Below the pieces are notes generated by a model that was given only the letters and a program-made list of their open reading frames with translations, was not told where the DNA came from and searched no databases. Below are positions 36,900-45,092 of a stretch of DNA of 64,000 bases, piece by piece; within the stretch, counting starts at the first letter, position 1; every line of letters begins with the position of its first letter. The translations under genes were made by a program, and so were the position numbers. The stretch covers positions 186,001 to 250,000 of the forward strand of contig NZ_FNQZ01000001.1 in NCBI RefSeq assembly GCF_900107545.1, in the 5' to 3' direction. This DNA comes from Pseudobutyrivibrio sp. ACV-2. Lineage in GTDB: Bacteria > Bacillota > Clostridia > Lachnospirales > Lachnospiraceae.

Positions 36900-37420
36900 T
36901 ATTTTAACAATAAACTCTTTTTTATTTCTTCTAAATCCTCATCCTTGTAAAATACTAAAATTAAAAGGAAAAGAACTATAACTGCTACAGTAACATAAAT
37001 ATCCGCCACATTAAATACAGGAAAATTAATTAAGGAAAAATATATAAAATCAACAACATAATTATTGGTGATTCGATCTATATAGTTTCCGATGGCACCA
37101 GCTATAAGAAAAACGATAACATAATCTAATGGGATATATTTCTTATGCTTTGGCATACGTAGTAATAAATAAATCAATGCTACAAGCAAAATTGGAGTCA
37201 TAATAGCAAACAATACCTGCTTTCCTTCAAGCATTGAAAATGCAGCTCCTGTATTCTCCAAATAATGTAACTGCAATACATTTGGAATCAAAATAATATC
37301 ATCTTTTTTCATTAAATGATTTATTGCCAAATTTTTAGTGAATTGATCCAGTCCTATTAAAACACTAGCTAATACAATAACATAAATCATTGTAATAGCT
37401 TTATTAAAACGATAAAACAT
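36899..37420 (-). CDS. lspA: lipoprotein signal peptidase II
   Basis: Removes signal peptides from lipoproteins at the cytoplasmic membrane. The 173-residue protein has four hydrophobic segments and both catalytic aspartates, in GNYIDRITNNYVVDFIYF and FNVADIYV. It would process the lipoproteins encoded elsewhere in this window (DacF-like at 41906, DUF3048 at 61628). Start and stop codons overlap aroB and rluD. Confidence 0.95.
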   Translation of the reverse strand: MFYRFNKAITMIYVIVLASVLIGLDQFTKNLAINHLMKKDDIILIPNVLQLHYLENTGAAFSMLEGKQVLFAIMTPILLVALIYLLLRMPKHKKYIPLDYVIVFLIAGAIGNYIDRITNNYVVDFIYFSLINFPVFNVADIYVTVAVIVLFLLILVFYKDEDLEEIKKSLLLK

Positions 37421-38508
37421 TAATCTAACACCACATCTATAGCTTCAAGCAAATCTTCATCTGTAAAATCAAGATATGAATCTGCTTCACCTATAGCCTT
37501 TAAAACTGTAAATTTAATCTTTTTGCCGGTCATTTTTTTATCTGATTTAGAAGCCTCTAGAACGCTTTCGGCATTAAGATCAGAAACCTTTGTTGGTAAA
37601 TTGTAAAGCTTTAAGCATTCAATCACCTTATCATGCTCTTCTTGTGTAATATTATCAAGCTTTACAGACAAATAACCTGCACAAACCATTCCAAGCGCCA
37701 CACACTGTCCGTGACCTAATTTAAACTCACATAGCTTTTCAATAGCATGACCTAAGGTATGGCCATAATTTAAATAGGCTCTTATGCCCTTTTCTTTAGG
37801 ATCAACCTCTACAACATGCCCCTTTATCTTGCAGCATTCATAAACAGCATGCTCTAAAGCAGAAAAATCTTTAGAGAGTAATTTATCTGAGCTCGTCATC
37901 AACCAATCAAAAAATTCCTTATTTGCTATTAATGCACTTTTGATAACTTCACCCATACCACAAGCAAAATTGTCATCATCCAGAGTCATGAGGGTGCCTA
38001 GATTCATGTATACAAGACGAGGCATATAAAATGCACCAACCATATTCTTGTAGCTGTTAAAATCTACGCCTGTTTTACCACCGACAGAGCTATCCACTTG
38101 AGATAATAAGGTGGTAGGAATCTGGATAAAATCAATTCCACGTAAAAAGGTAGCTGCAGTAAAGCCTGTTAAATCTCCAACCACACCTCCACCAAGTGCC
38201 ACAAGCAAACTGTTTCTAGTAAACTTTTTATGAATAAGAAGCTCATAAAGCAAACTGACGGTATCAAGATTTTTTGACGCCTCTCCTGCATCAAAACTAA
38301 ATGAGCATACATTATTACATACACTTTTAAATATAGACACGACCTCGGATAAATAAAGGCTAGCCACATTAGAATCGGTAACTATACAAATACTGTCATA
38401 GTCCTTATTTAGGTCGGCTTTAAAAACCTGTGCAAGATCTGAAAAATCAGGTCTGAAATGAATATTGTAGCATGGACTACCTTCATAGTTAATGGTTATA
38501 TGTTTCAT
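37420..38508 (-). CDS. aroB: 3-dehydroquinate synthase
   Basis: Second enzyme of the shikimate pathway, using NAD and a divalent metal. The 362 residues include LGGGVVGDLTGFTAATFLRGIDFIQIPTTLLSQVDSSVGGKTGVD, the diagnostic core, and metal-site segments GMGEVIKSALI and LNYGHTLGHAIE. No other shikimate gene is nearby, and it is linked instead to lspA-rluD. A good ribosome site (AGAGGAGA) precedes the ATG, but a terminator hairpin sits only about 30 nt upstream, leaving no room for a promoter, so it depends on read-through. Confidence 0.95.
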   Translation of the reverse strand: MKHITINYEGSPCYNIHFRPDFSDLAQVFKADLNKDYDSICIVTDSNVASLYLSEVVSIFKSVCNNVCSFSFDAGEASKNLDTVSLLYELLIHKKFTRNSLLVALGGGVVGDLTGFTAATFLRGIDFIQIPTTLLSQVDSSVGGKTGVDFNSYKNMVGAFYMPRLVYMNLGTLMTLDDDNFACGMGEVIKSALIANKEFFDWLMTSSDKLLSKDFSALEHAVYECCKIKGHVVEVDPKEKGIRAYLNYGHTLGHAIEKLCEFKLGHGQCVALGMVCAGYLSVKLDNITQEEHDKVIECLKLYNLPTKVSDLNAESVLEASKSDKKMTGKKIKFTVLKAIGEADSYLDFTDEDLLEAIDVVLD

Positions 38509-38528
38509 TGTATGTCTCCTCTTGCTAG

Positions 38529-38556
38529 AAAAAAAGCACCAGATATTATCTGGTGC
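38529..38556 (-). terminator. intrinsic terminator between sepF and aroB
   Basis: On the - strand a perfect 9-bp stem (GCACCAGAT with ATCTGGTGC, 3-nt loop) is followed by seven T. It lies 9 nt after the sepF stop and just 27 nt upstream of aroB. Confidence 0.85.
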
Positions 38557-38564
38557 ATAAACTC

Positions 38565-39074
38565 TTAAAATCCTGTTTGAATTCCTGTGAAGTCAAACGC
38601 ATCTACGATTCCTGCTAAATCACCAGAAAGCTCAACTCCGGCAGGTGTAATGATGAAAATGTAATCCTCGATACGCTGTAAATTACCATCTATTGCATAG
38701 CAAGTACCACATGTAAAATCGATAATTCTCTGTGCTACCCCTAAATCTAATCCTTTCATGTTAAGGAGAACTGTACGATCTGCTAAAAGTGTCTCTGAAA
38801 TCTCACGAGCATCCTCAAACGAAGATGGCTTAATAACACAAACCTCCATAACAGCTCCTTTCCCTTTATTTCTCATTGGTGTAACCTTTGGCGCTGGTTT
38901 AGATACTCTAGTCTCCCTTTCAGAAGGCTTGTTTAAAACTGGACGCTTTTCCTCCTCATCTTTTTTAAACTTATGAAAGAAACCTTTTTCTTCTTCTTCA
39001 TCGTATACGTCATCATCTTCATAATCATCGTAGTCATCACTTAGGCGCATAGCATCAAGCATTTTTTCAAACAT
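38565..39074 (-). CDS. sepF: cell division protein SepF
   Basis: SepF anchors and aligns FtsZ filaments at the division site. The 169-residue protein has an N-terminal amphipathic start (MFEKMLDAMRL), an acidic/lysine-rich linker (20-75), and a C-terminal SepF core (about 78-165: VCVIKPSSFEDAREISETLLADRTVLLNM, then AQRIIDFTCGTCYAIDG, IFIITPAGVEL). All match the family. It follows yggS, the conserved order, after 12 nt. Confidence 0.94.
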   Translation of the reverse strand: MFEKMLDAMRLSDDYDDYEDDDVYDEEEEKGFFHKFKKDEEEKRPVLNKPSERETRVSKPAPKVTPMRNKGKGAVMEVCVIKPSSFEDAREISETLLADRTVLLNMKGLDLGVAQRIIDFTCGTCYAIDGNLQRIEDYIFIITPAGVELSGDLAGIVDAFDFTGIQTGF

Positions 39075-39086
39075 AATCTTCTCCTC

Positions 39087-39791
39087 TTATATGCTATAAT
39101 TTCTCTCTCCGAAGATTGCAGTGCCCACGCGAACGTGAGTAGCACCTTCCTCTATGGCTATTTCGAAATCATTAGTCATACCCATAGATATAATTCTCAT
39201 ATCTACATTATCGATGTTTTCGTTTGCTATGTCAACCGATAACTCCTTTATTTTGTGAAAAATAGGTCTATTTTCTTCTGGAACCACAACATTTGGTGCT
39301 ATAGTCATAAGTCCCATTACGTGAACTGCATCAAGATGTGAGATTTCATGACAAAGCTGTTTTGCCTCTTCGAGCTTAACACCAAATTTGGTAGCTTCAT
39401 TTGCTGCATTAACTTCAATAAGAATATTTGCAACTACACCTTTCTTTTTAGCTTGGATATTAATCTCTTCTGCAAGTCTATAGCTATCCACAGAATGTAT
39501 TAATTTAACTTTATCGATGATATATTTAACCTTATTTCTTTGAAGGTGACCAATCAAATGCCAATCAATATCATCTGGCATCTCAGGTATTTTCCCTGTA
39601 AGTTCTTGAACCTTATTTTCACCGAATTGACGAATACCAGCATCGTATATAACTTTTAAATCCTCGATAGGTTTTGTTTTGCTAACTGCGATAAGAGTGA
39701 CTTCACTTCTGTCTCTCTTTGCCCTGTCACATGCTGCTGAAACTCTCGTTTCTACATTTGCCAGGTTTTCTTTTAATTCATCTAATCTCAT
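39087..39791 (-). CDS. yggS: YggS family pyridoxal-phosphate homeostasis protein
   Basis: A 234-residue PLP-binding protein with alanine-racemase-like fold but no known catalysis; relatives maintain PLP and amino-acid balance. The PLP lysine is in LIAVSKTKP, then FGENKVQE, WHLIGHLQRNKVKYI, MGLMTIAPN and the phosphate-binding end MRIISMGMTNDFEIAI with THVRVGTAIFG. In Firmicutes this gene (ylmE) routinely precedes sepF, as here. Confidence 0.94.
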   Translation of the reverse strand: MRLDELKENLANVETRVSAACDRAKRDRSEVTLIAVSKTKPIEDLKVIYDAGIRQFGENKVQELTGKIPEMPDDIDWHLIGHLQRNKVKYIIDKVKLIHSVDSYRLAEEINIQAKKKGVVANILIEVNAANEATKFGVKLEEAKQLCHEISHLDAVHVMGLMTIAPNVVVPEENRPIFHKIKELSVDIANENIDNVDMRIISMGMTNDFEIAIEEGATHVRVGTAIFGERNYSI

Positions 39792-39809
39792 TTCAAATTC
39801 TCCTCTATA

Positions 39810-41228
39810 CTAATTAATTATTGTATTTTCTTCTACTTCATCTCCTTGAAGTACAATATGATCATACATTGAAATTCCGTATTTGGTACCAGTTTTGATT
39901 ATAGAATACTCTTCACCTTTGTGATTATATTCTATTTGTTTGAATACAGCATATCCCTTATTTACGTTATATACACCGTCTAATTCTTCAATATCTGATC
40001 CTACCACATATTTTTCATCTGAATTTGGTTTTAATAATATATCACCCTTAGATACTTTTTCGTTGTCTATATAATAATAATCATCTTTTTCAAAATAAAT
40101 AGTGGGAGTAATATATTCATCTCCTTCAGAAGATTGTAGCATAAAGCCAACTTCATCACCATTATTACCTTGAAAAACACAACTTTTAGGAATGGTGAAA
40201 AATTTCTTTTTTACAATAGATGAATTTGGAATTTTTAGTCCAGAAACATTATTGTTAAGTATCTTAATATGAACATAGCGACTGTCTGCATATCTGTCCA
40301 TAGAATCATCAAGAGTTAAAATAAAATAATATTTGCCATCCTTCTCTGCATAATCCAGATTTGTCCAAGTTTCGTTTTCATCTTCAAGAAATCTAATATT
40401 AAGGTAGGTTTCCTTTTTCTCATACTTCAAATCTTTATAAAGTGCTTTATCTACTTCAACTATTAAATTCCAATGATCAGATGTTATGACTTTATATACA
40501 GGTTCGCCTGCATTTACTGATCCTTGAGACTTTAGATTAACTGAAGAATATTGAGACATATCAAATGTATCCGCAAGAAAAGAATCTACAGAAAGATTCT
40601 CTAAACCATCAATAGAATATACTACAAGCCCAGGAACTGGACTATTATATATGCTAAATGTTCCTGATGACATCGCAGCCTGAAGAGAATCCCCCATAGC
40701 TTCCATTGCAGAAACTGTATATAATTGTTGAACCTGAGATTCAAGTTCTGTTTTAAAGCTATAAACTTTATTGTATTCTACAGTATCAAAATCATAAGTA
40801 TAGTTAGAAATTAATGTTTGGATTTTTGCTAAATCATCATTGTTTAATTTAACTTCAGAATTTTGTGATGTACTTTTAACACTATCCAAAACCGAACCAG
40901 AAGTATCTAAAGCATAAACATTAGATTTTGCTCCAACTTTACTGAAATTTTCAGCTATATATAAAATATCGCCTGTAGAGTCAGCATTTACAATCTGTTC
41001 TTGACGTATAGCCAATGCGTTATATTCTAGATTTGATGAAATAGACCCCTGAGAAACTTCATAGACAGTAATATTCTTGTCGGTAACATATGTAAATAAA
41101 TGAAAAATCATATAAATAAACATGACACCAACAACAATAAAACCTATAGAAAAGTTATATTGTTTAGGATATTTAATTATTTTATTTTCCTTTTTTGAAT
41201 TACTATTTTTGTTTCTATTTCTACTCAT
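39810..41228 (-). CDS. HlyD-like membrane-anchored extracytoplasmic protein
   Basis: A 472-residue protein with a basic, Asn/Lys-rich cytoplasmic tail of about 25 residues, one membrane helix (about residues 27-49), and a large outside part. YEVSQGSISSNLEYNALAIRQE and later GSVNAGEPVYKVI and NSSIVKKKFFTIPKSCVF resemble the barrel/lipoyl-like halves of HlyD-type adaptors, with a helical stretch between. No transporter gene lies beside it. The frame is open to 41282, but those 18 codons contain a terminator hairpin, so the ATG at 41228 is preferred despite a distant ribosome site. Its function is unknown; proximity to yggS-sepF suggests an envelope or division role. Confidence 0.65.
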   Translation of the reverse strand: MSRNRNKNSNSKKENKIIKYPKQYNFSIGFIVVGVMFIYMIFHLFTYVTDKNITVYEVSQGSISSNLEYNALAIRQEQIVNADSTGDILYIAENFSKVGAKSNVYALDTSGSVLDSVKSTSQNSEVKLNNDDLAKIQTLISNYTYDFDTVEYNKVYSFKTELESQVQQLYTVSAMEAMGDSLQAAMSSGTFSIYNSPVPGLVVYSIDGLENLSVDSFLADTFDMSQYSSVNLKSQGSVNAGEPVYKVITSDHWNLIVEVDKALYKDLKYEKKETYLNIRFLEDENETWTNLDYAEKDGKYYFILTLDDSMDRYADSRYVHIKILNNNVSGLKIPNSSIVKKKFFTIPKSCVFQGNNGDEVGFMLQSSEGDEYITPTIYFEKDDYYYIDNEKVSKGDILLKPNSDEKYVVGSDIEELDGVYNVNKGYAVFKQIEYNHKGEEYSIIKTGTKYGISMYDHIVLQGDEVEENTIIN

Positions 41229-41257
41229 GTATCGAAATAACCAGCTCCTAAAACAAT

Positions 41258-41280
41258 TAAAAGGGCACGAAACCGTGCCC
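41258..41280 (-). terminator. intrinsic terminator between the P-loop gene and the HlyD-like gene
   Basis: On the - strand GGGCACG and CGTGCCC form a 7-bp GC-rich stem with a 4-nt loop, followed by TTTTAATTGTTTT. It lies about 10 nt after the P-loop gene and 35 nt before the next start. Confidence 0.8.
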
Positions 41281-41290
41281 ATAATTTTTA

Positions 41291-41713
41291 TTATAATGAG
41301 ATAATGATTTTACCCTTCGTTTCTTCTGGTAAATCTTTCTCGTTTTTACTAACTGATAATACAAATTTTACGTCGAACATATCACAAACTTTGTCTAATT
41401 TATCTACTGCGTTTGAAAATCCTTCTGTAGTGTCGATTTTTGAAACTGTAAGGAAACTATCTAAGAATACTTCCTGAATATCAGAATTCTGTGAAAGAAC
41501 TCCACTCAGGAAACCTAAGAACTCATCTGTAGAATCAATAGGATAATCCCCCATATTGATTAAGCGAATTTTAGAATCAAGCTCATACATGTGTTTTGTG
41601 TTCTTGTCAATGTAAACAACAGAACCATCAACTTTCTTGATATCATTATTAACTTTCTCTAACAGATACTTTGTTTTACCTTTGCCTTTCTCGCCTGATA
41701 TTATCTCCACCAT
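41291..41713 (-). CDS. small P-loop protein of unknown function
   Basis: A 140-residue cytoplasmic protein. Residues 6-14 form a Walker A motif (SGEKGKGKT), and a Walker-B-like strand VFLDSF occurs near residue 85. It is far too short for PilT or a complete RecA-type ATPase, although database entries of this kind are sometimes labelled twitching motility PilT. It lacks arginine-finger or Walker C-like elements that I can see. GGGAGG precedes the ATG. Its 5' leader (41714-41905) has an inverted repeat, GTCACT/AGTGAC, at 41743-41769. The gene is followed by a terminator and then the HlyD-like gene. Confidence 0.7.
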   Translation of the reverse strand: MVEIISGEKGKGKTKYLLEKVNNDIKKVDGSVVYIDKNTKHMYELDSKIRLINMGDYPIDSTDEFLGFLSGVLSQNSDIQEVFLDSFLTVSKIDTTEGFSNAVDKLDKVCDMFDVKFVLSVSKNEKDLPEETKGKIIISL

Positions 41714-41742
41714 GTCAAAATACCTCCCTTTTGTATTTTTCT

Positions 41743-41769
41743 GTCACTTTTACGTCCCCCAACAGTGAC
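41743..41769 (-). promoter_or_regulatory. inverted repeat in the leader of the P-loop gene
   Basis: GTCACT at 41743-41748 and AGTGAC at 41764-41769 flank 15 nt containing a run of C (G on the coding strand). It sits about 30 nt upstream of the ATG. The rest of 41714-41905 is AT-rich with no strong promoter match. Confidence 0.35.
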
Positions 41770-41905
41770 CTTGTTATTTTTATTAAGTTTATTTTAACAT
41801 AACGAGATAAAAACCTAAATATAAAAAACGACATTTATTAAATAATTATTGCTTATTAAGTGTAATTGAATGAAAAATGGGCGCATTATCAATTGTTTTC
41901 TGTAA

Positions 41906-42898
41906 TCAAATACAATAATTATTTAAAATTTCATTCATGAGGAGATACAAATTTGATCGACAATCTGCGTTAAATACTATTGATATGATTTTCTCCTGTC
42001 TTTCATTTTCTGATAAAAGAACAAGACAATAGCCTGCTGCTCCAGTAGTACCGGTCTTTCCTCCTAGAATATTGAAACCATTTGGTTTTGTAACTTTACC
42101 AGTGAGATACTGATTTGTGGTCGACCAATCAACAGTCTTTGTAGCACCTCCACTTGTGTAATTAGCGGTATAGGTATTGGTTGTGAAAATATTGTAAAAA
42201 TCCTCATTTTGTATAGCTGCATTTAGAATTAAATACATATCATATACTGTAGTATAGTGATTTTCATCATGAAGACCATTTGGTGTTATAAAATTTGAGT
42301 TGGTAGCACCAATGTTCTTTGCAGTTTCATTCATCAATGCTGCAAAGCTTTCAACATCACCACTAATCCCCTCTGCGATTGCCACTGCAGCATCATTACC
42401 AGAGCGAAGCATAAGGCCATATAAAAGGTCTCTTAAAGTAATCACATCTCCTTCTCTTAAATGAATAACAGAAGAATCGCTAGCCTGGTCAACTGCATTA
42501 GCGCTGACAGTATAATATTCATCTAAATTACCATACAAACAAGCTATATAGCAGGTTAGAATTTTAGTGGTAGACGCAGGATAAAGCTTTTCGTGAACTG
42601 ATTGGGCATATAAAGTAGTCTGTGTATTTGTATTAAAAGCACCAGCCCCCGATGCAACCTGCGAATGAACATTTGAAGTGCCCAAATCATCAGCGCCAGT
42701 GACACATAATTCTTTTGCCAAAAGTTCTACATTTGAAGAAGCCCCATTTTGTGTTAGCCCGTATTCAAATGATGAGTCATACACGTCATAACTAGTAACA
42801 TTTGCCTCTGGTTTATTACCACAAGAAACCAGCGAAAGACATAAAACACCTGCTATCACCAGTGATATAAATTTATTTGTACATTTCACGCCACTCAA
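41906..42898 (-). CDS. D-alanyl-D-alanine carboxypeptidase, lipoprotein form
   Basis: A penicillin-binding DD-carboxypeptidase that trims peptidoglycan stem peptides. The 330 residues carry the three active-site motifs: S109-T-T-K112, S166-G-N, and K281-T-G. A lipobox (LVSC, cysteine 26) follows a hydrophobic signal, so it is predicted to be a lipoprotein rather than anchored by a C-terminal helix as in DacA/DacF. The start is a TTG at 42898, a few nt after AGGAG and inside mgsA; a GTG at 42889 is an alternative. It overlaps mgsA by 26 nt. Confidence 0.9.
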   Translation of the reverse strand: MSGVKCTNKFISLVIAGVLCLSLVSCGNKPEANVTSYDVYDSSFEYGLTQNGASSNVELLAKELCVTGADDLGTSNVHSQVASGAGAFNTNTQTTLYAQSVHEKLYPASTTKILTCYIACLYGNLDEYYTVSANAVDQASDSSVIHLREGDVITLRDLLYGLMLRSGNDAAVAIAEGISGDVESFAALMNETAKNIGATNSNFITPNGLHDENHYTTVYDMYLILNAAIQNEDFYNIFTTNTYTANYTSGGATKTVDWSTTNQYLTGKVTKPNGFNILGGKTGTTGAAGYCLVLLSENERQEKIISIVFNADCRSNLYLLMNEILNNYCI

Positions 42899-43268
42899 GA
42901 TCTCCTCTATCTAACGATTTAATGAGTAGTTCAGCTGTAGCTAAATTGGTAGCCAATGGAATGTTATGAGCATCGCATAGTCTAACAATGTTATTTACAT
43001 CTGGTTCGTGAGACTTAACTGTAAGTGGATCACGAAGAAAAATAACTAAATCAATTTCGTTCTGCTCTATCTGAGCTCCAAGCTGCTGTGTTCCACCTAG
43101 GTGTCCAGCAAGATACTTATGTACAGATAAGTTTGTTACTTCCTCTACTAATCTGCCAGTAGTTCCTGTGGCAAAAATGTCATTTTTGCTAAGTATTCCT
43201 CGATAAGCAATACAGAAATTCTGCATTAACTTCTTCTTAGAATCATGAGCTACTAATCCAATATTCAT
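42873..43268 (-). CDS. mgsA: methylglyoxal synthase
   Basis: Converts dihydroxyacetone phosphate to methylglyoxal and phosphate, a glycolytic bypass. The 131-residue protein shows LVAHDSKKK at the start, ATGTTGRLV (phosphate binding), HLGGTQQLGAQI, FLRDPLTVKSHEPDVNNIVRLCD with the catalytic aspartate, and NIPLATNLATAE. It directly follows rodA, a linkage common in Clostridia with the min/mre region. Confidence 0.96.
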   Translation of the reverse strand: MNIGLVAHDSKKKLMQNFCIAYRGILSKNDIFATGTTGRLVEEVTNLSVHKYLAGHLGGTQQLGAQIEQNEIDLVIFLRDPLTVKSHEPDVNNIVRLCDAHNIPLATNLATAELLIKSLDRGDLEWREMYK

Positions 43269-44384
43269 TTAAAAAAGCCTCCCGTTTTTATTATTTGATT
43301 GAAGACCAACGTTCAATACAATTCCAATTCCGAAATAAATGGTTACCAAAGACGTAAGTCCATAGCTTACAAATGGAAGTGGTAAGCCTGTATTTGGCAT
43401 TAATCCTGTTACTACACATATGTTGACAAAGCTTTGAAAACCTACAAGAGTAGCCATGCCAACACATATTAACTTACCAGCTGTATCCTTTGCATTTTTT
43501 GCAATTAAAAGAATTTCTATCGTGATAAAGAAAATTAGAATAATTACAAGGACTGAGCCTATAAAACCAAGTTCCTCACCCGCAACTGCAAAAATAAAGT
43601 CAGTATGTGGCTCAGAAATGTAATTACCATTTTTAACTGAGTCAAAAGCATCATTACCTAAGCCTTTTCCAAGTAACTGTCCTGAACCAATAGCCATAAT
43701 AGAATTTTGCTGTTGGTATGAATTCTGAGGATATTTTTCAGGCTTTAACCATGCCATTATTCGAATACCCTGGTATTCCTTTAATATAGTCTGTCCTTCT
43801 CTGGTAATGAGAATAAGCAAAATAACTATAGATGGAATTGTAATGCCAAGCACTATTGAAACAATTTTATAACTTAGTCCCACTACAAACATCATAACAC
43901 AAATTATCATCATTGTGACTATAGTAGTAGATAAATCTGGTTCTTTTTCTATTAAAAATAACGGAAAAGCAGATAAAACAAGAGTTAAAATTAGCACTTT
44001 TGGCTGATTTATATCTTCTTCATGTATCATTAAAAACCATGAGAAAAATAATATAAGTAATATTTTACCTAACTCCGAAGGTTGAAAACGAACACCTAGT
44101 TCAATCCATCTAGTAGCACCACCAGATTCTGATCCAAACAACAAAACAGATATTAGCAATGCAATAACAAGCGCATAGAATATCCAATGAAAATGTAAAA
44201 TAAAGTCATAATCAATGAACGTCATCACGCCCATTACAATAATCCCAAGAATCATTCCTATAATCTGTTTTTGTTGATTTGACTCATTGGCACTACCAAT
44301 TACAAAAATGCCCACAATTGTCAGCGCTATAACTGCAAATATTAATTTAATATCAAGATTTTTAAACTTGTAATTATGAAACAT
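43269..44384 (-). CDS. rodA: SEDS-family peptidoglycan glycosyltransferase (RodA/FtsW)
   Basis: A 371-residue polytopic membrane protein with about ten hydrophobic helices. SEDS motifs are clear: GSESGGATRWIELG, FQPSELGKI, EKEPDLSTT, and C-terminal GLMPNTGLPLPFVSYGLTSL. It polymerises lipid II glycan strands with a class B PBP. Its place two genes after PBP2 and beside mgsA favours RodA over FtsW or SpoVE. It overlaps minC by one nucleotide, with no minD or minE between. Confidence 0.92.
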   Translation of the reverse strand: MFHNYKFKNLDIKLIFAVIALTIVGIFVIGSANESNQQKQIIGMILGIIVMGVMTFIDYDFILHFHWIFYALVIALLISVLLFGSESGGATRWIELGVRFQPSELGKILLILFFSWFLMIHEEDINQPKVLILTLVLSAFPLFLIEKEPDLSTTIVTMMIICVMMFVVGLSYKIVSIVLGITIPSIVILLILITREGQTILKEYQGIRIMAWLKPEKYPQNSYQQQNSIMAIGSGQLLGKGLGNDAFDSVKNGNYISEPHTDFIFAVAGEELGFIGSVLVIILIFFITIEILLIAKNAKDTAGKLICVGMATLVGFQSFVNICVVTGLMPNTGLPLPFVSYGLTSLVTIYFGIGIVLNVGLQSNNKNGRLF

Positions 44385-45073
44385 TAATTTCTTATCCTTT
44401 TTAATAATCCGCTGCTAATCGGCTCTTCTAAAAGTTCATGATTCCATACAGATACAGCTACCGGTTCAGAATTTGAGCGTTTTGCTCTTAATGACCATTT
44501 CTTTTGAAGTATAATCTCTCCTGATACAGTTCCAATCTGTATATGCTTTGGATCCAACTGACCAGCAACAATATAGCAGCCGGTATTATCAGGATAACCT
44601 GCATAACAGCTTCCTTCTATTGTTCCAAGAACAATTATGTTACCTTTTGCCTGAACACTTGCTTTTGATTTTACATCTCCAAGAATAATTAAACTTGAGT
44701 CTGAAGTTATTGAATCTTCTTTATAAACAGAGCCTCTTATGATTTTTGCATTTTCATATATATCGTCTGCATAGAAACGATCTATCTCTCCAAGCATTCT
44801 AGCGTCTTTGTATTCATTATTTTCATTTAAAAGTATGACTTTTATCTTGGAATTTAGCTCTATAGCCTGAATGATAACAAGACCTTCCTCAGTAGTTAAC
44901 TCTCGACCGAAAGTCTCCAAAATCATGGATGCCTCGCCAAAAAACTCTGCAGATTTAGCAAATTTCTCGCAAATAGCTCTGACTAAATCCTCAAATGGAA
45001 CTGTTGCATCAAGTTGCAAGGATAAACCATATTTATTGCTTTTTAAAACAACTGGATCTTTACTCACATCCAT
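44384..45073 (-). CDS. minC: septum site-determining protein MinC
   Basis: MinC inhibits FtsZ polymerisation away from midcell. The 229 residues have an N-terminal FtsZ-binding-like domain (1-100) and a C-terminal beta-helix (about 112-200: SLIILGDVKSKASVQAKGNIIVLGTIEGSCYAGYP). The MinD-binding RSGQ motif expected at the start of the beta-helix is IRGSVYK here. The annotated ATG is only 1 nt from the GGAGG site; the in-frame GTG at 45067 has better spacing (7 nt) and may be the real start. The usual partners minD and minE are missing downstream. Confidence 0.85.
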   Translation of the reverse strand: MDVSKDPVVLKSNKYGLSLQLDATVPFEDLVRAICEKFAKSAEFFGEASMILETFGRELTTEEGLVIIQAIELNSKIKVILLNENNEYKDARMLGEIDRFYADDIYENAKIIRGSVYKEDSITSDSSLIILGDVKSKASVQAKGNIIVLGTIEGSCYAGYPDNTGCYIVAGQLDPKHIQIGTVSGEIILQKKWSLRAKRSNSEPVAVSVWNHELLEEPISSGLLKRIRN

Positions 45074-45092
45074 TCCTCCATATCAATATATA

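Noticed and set aside
41229-41282. 18-codon extension of the HlyD-like gene
   Set aside because: Those codons run through a GC-rich terminator hairpin of the upstream gene.
41291-41713. PilT twitching-motility ATPase
   Set aside because: Only 140 residues, with no PilT Asp/His boxes or other pilus genes; only a Walker A motif and a possible Walker B strand are visible.
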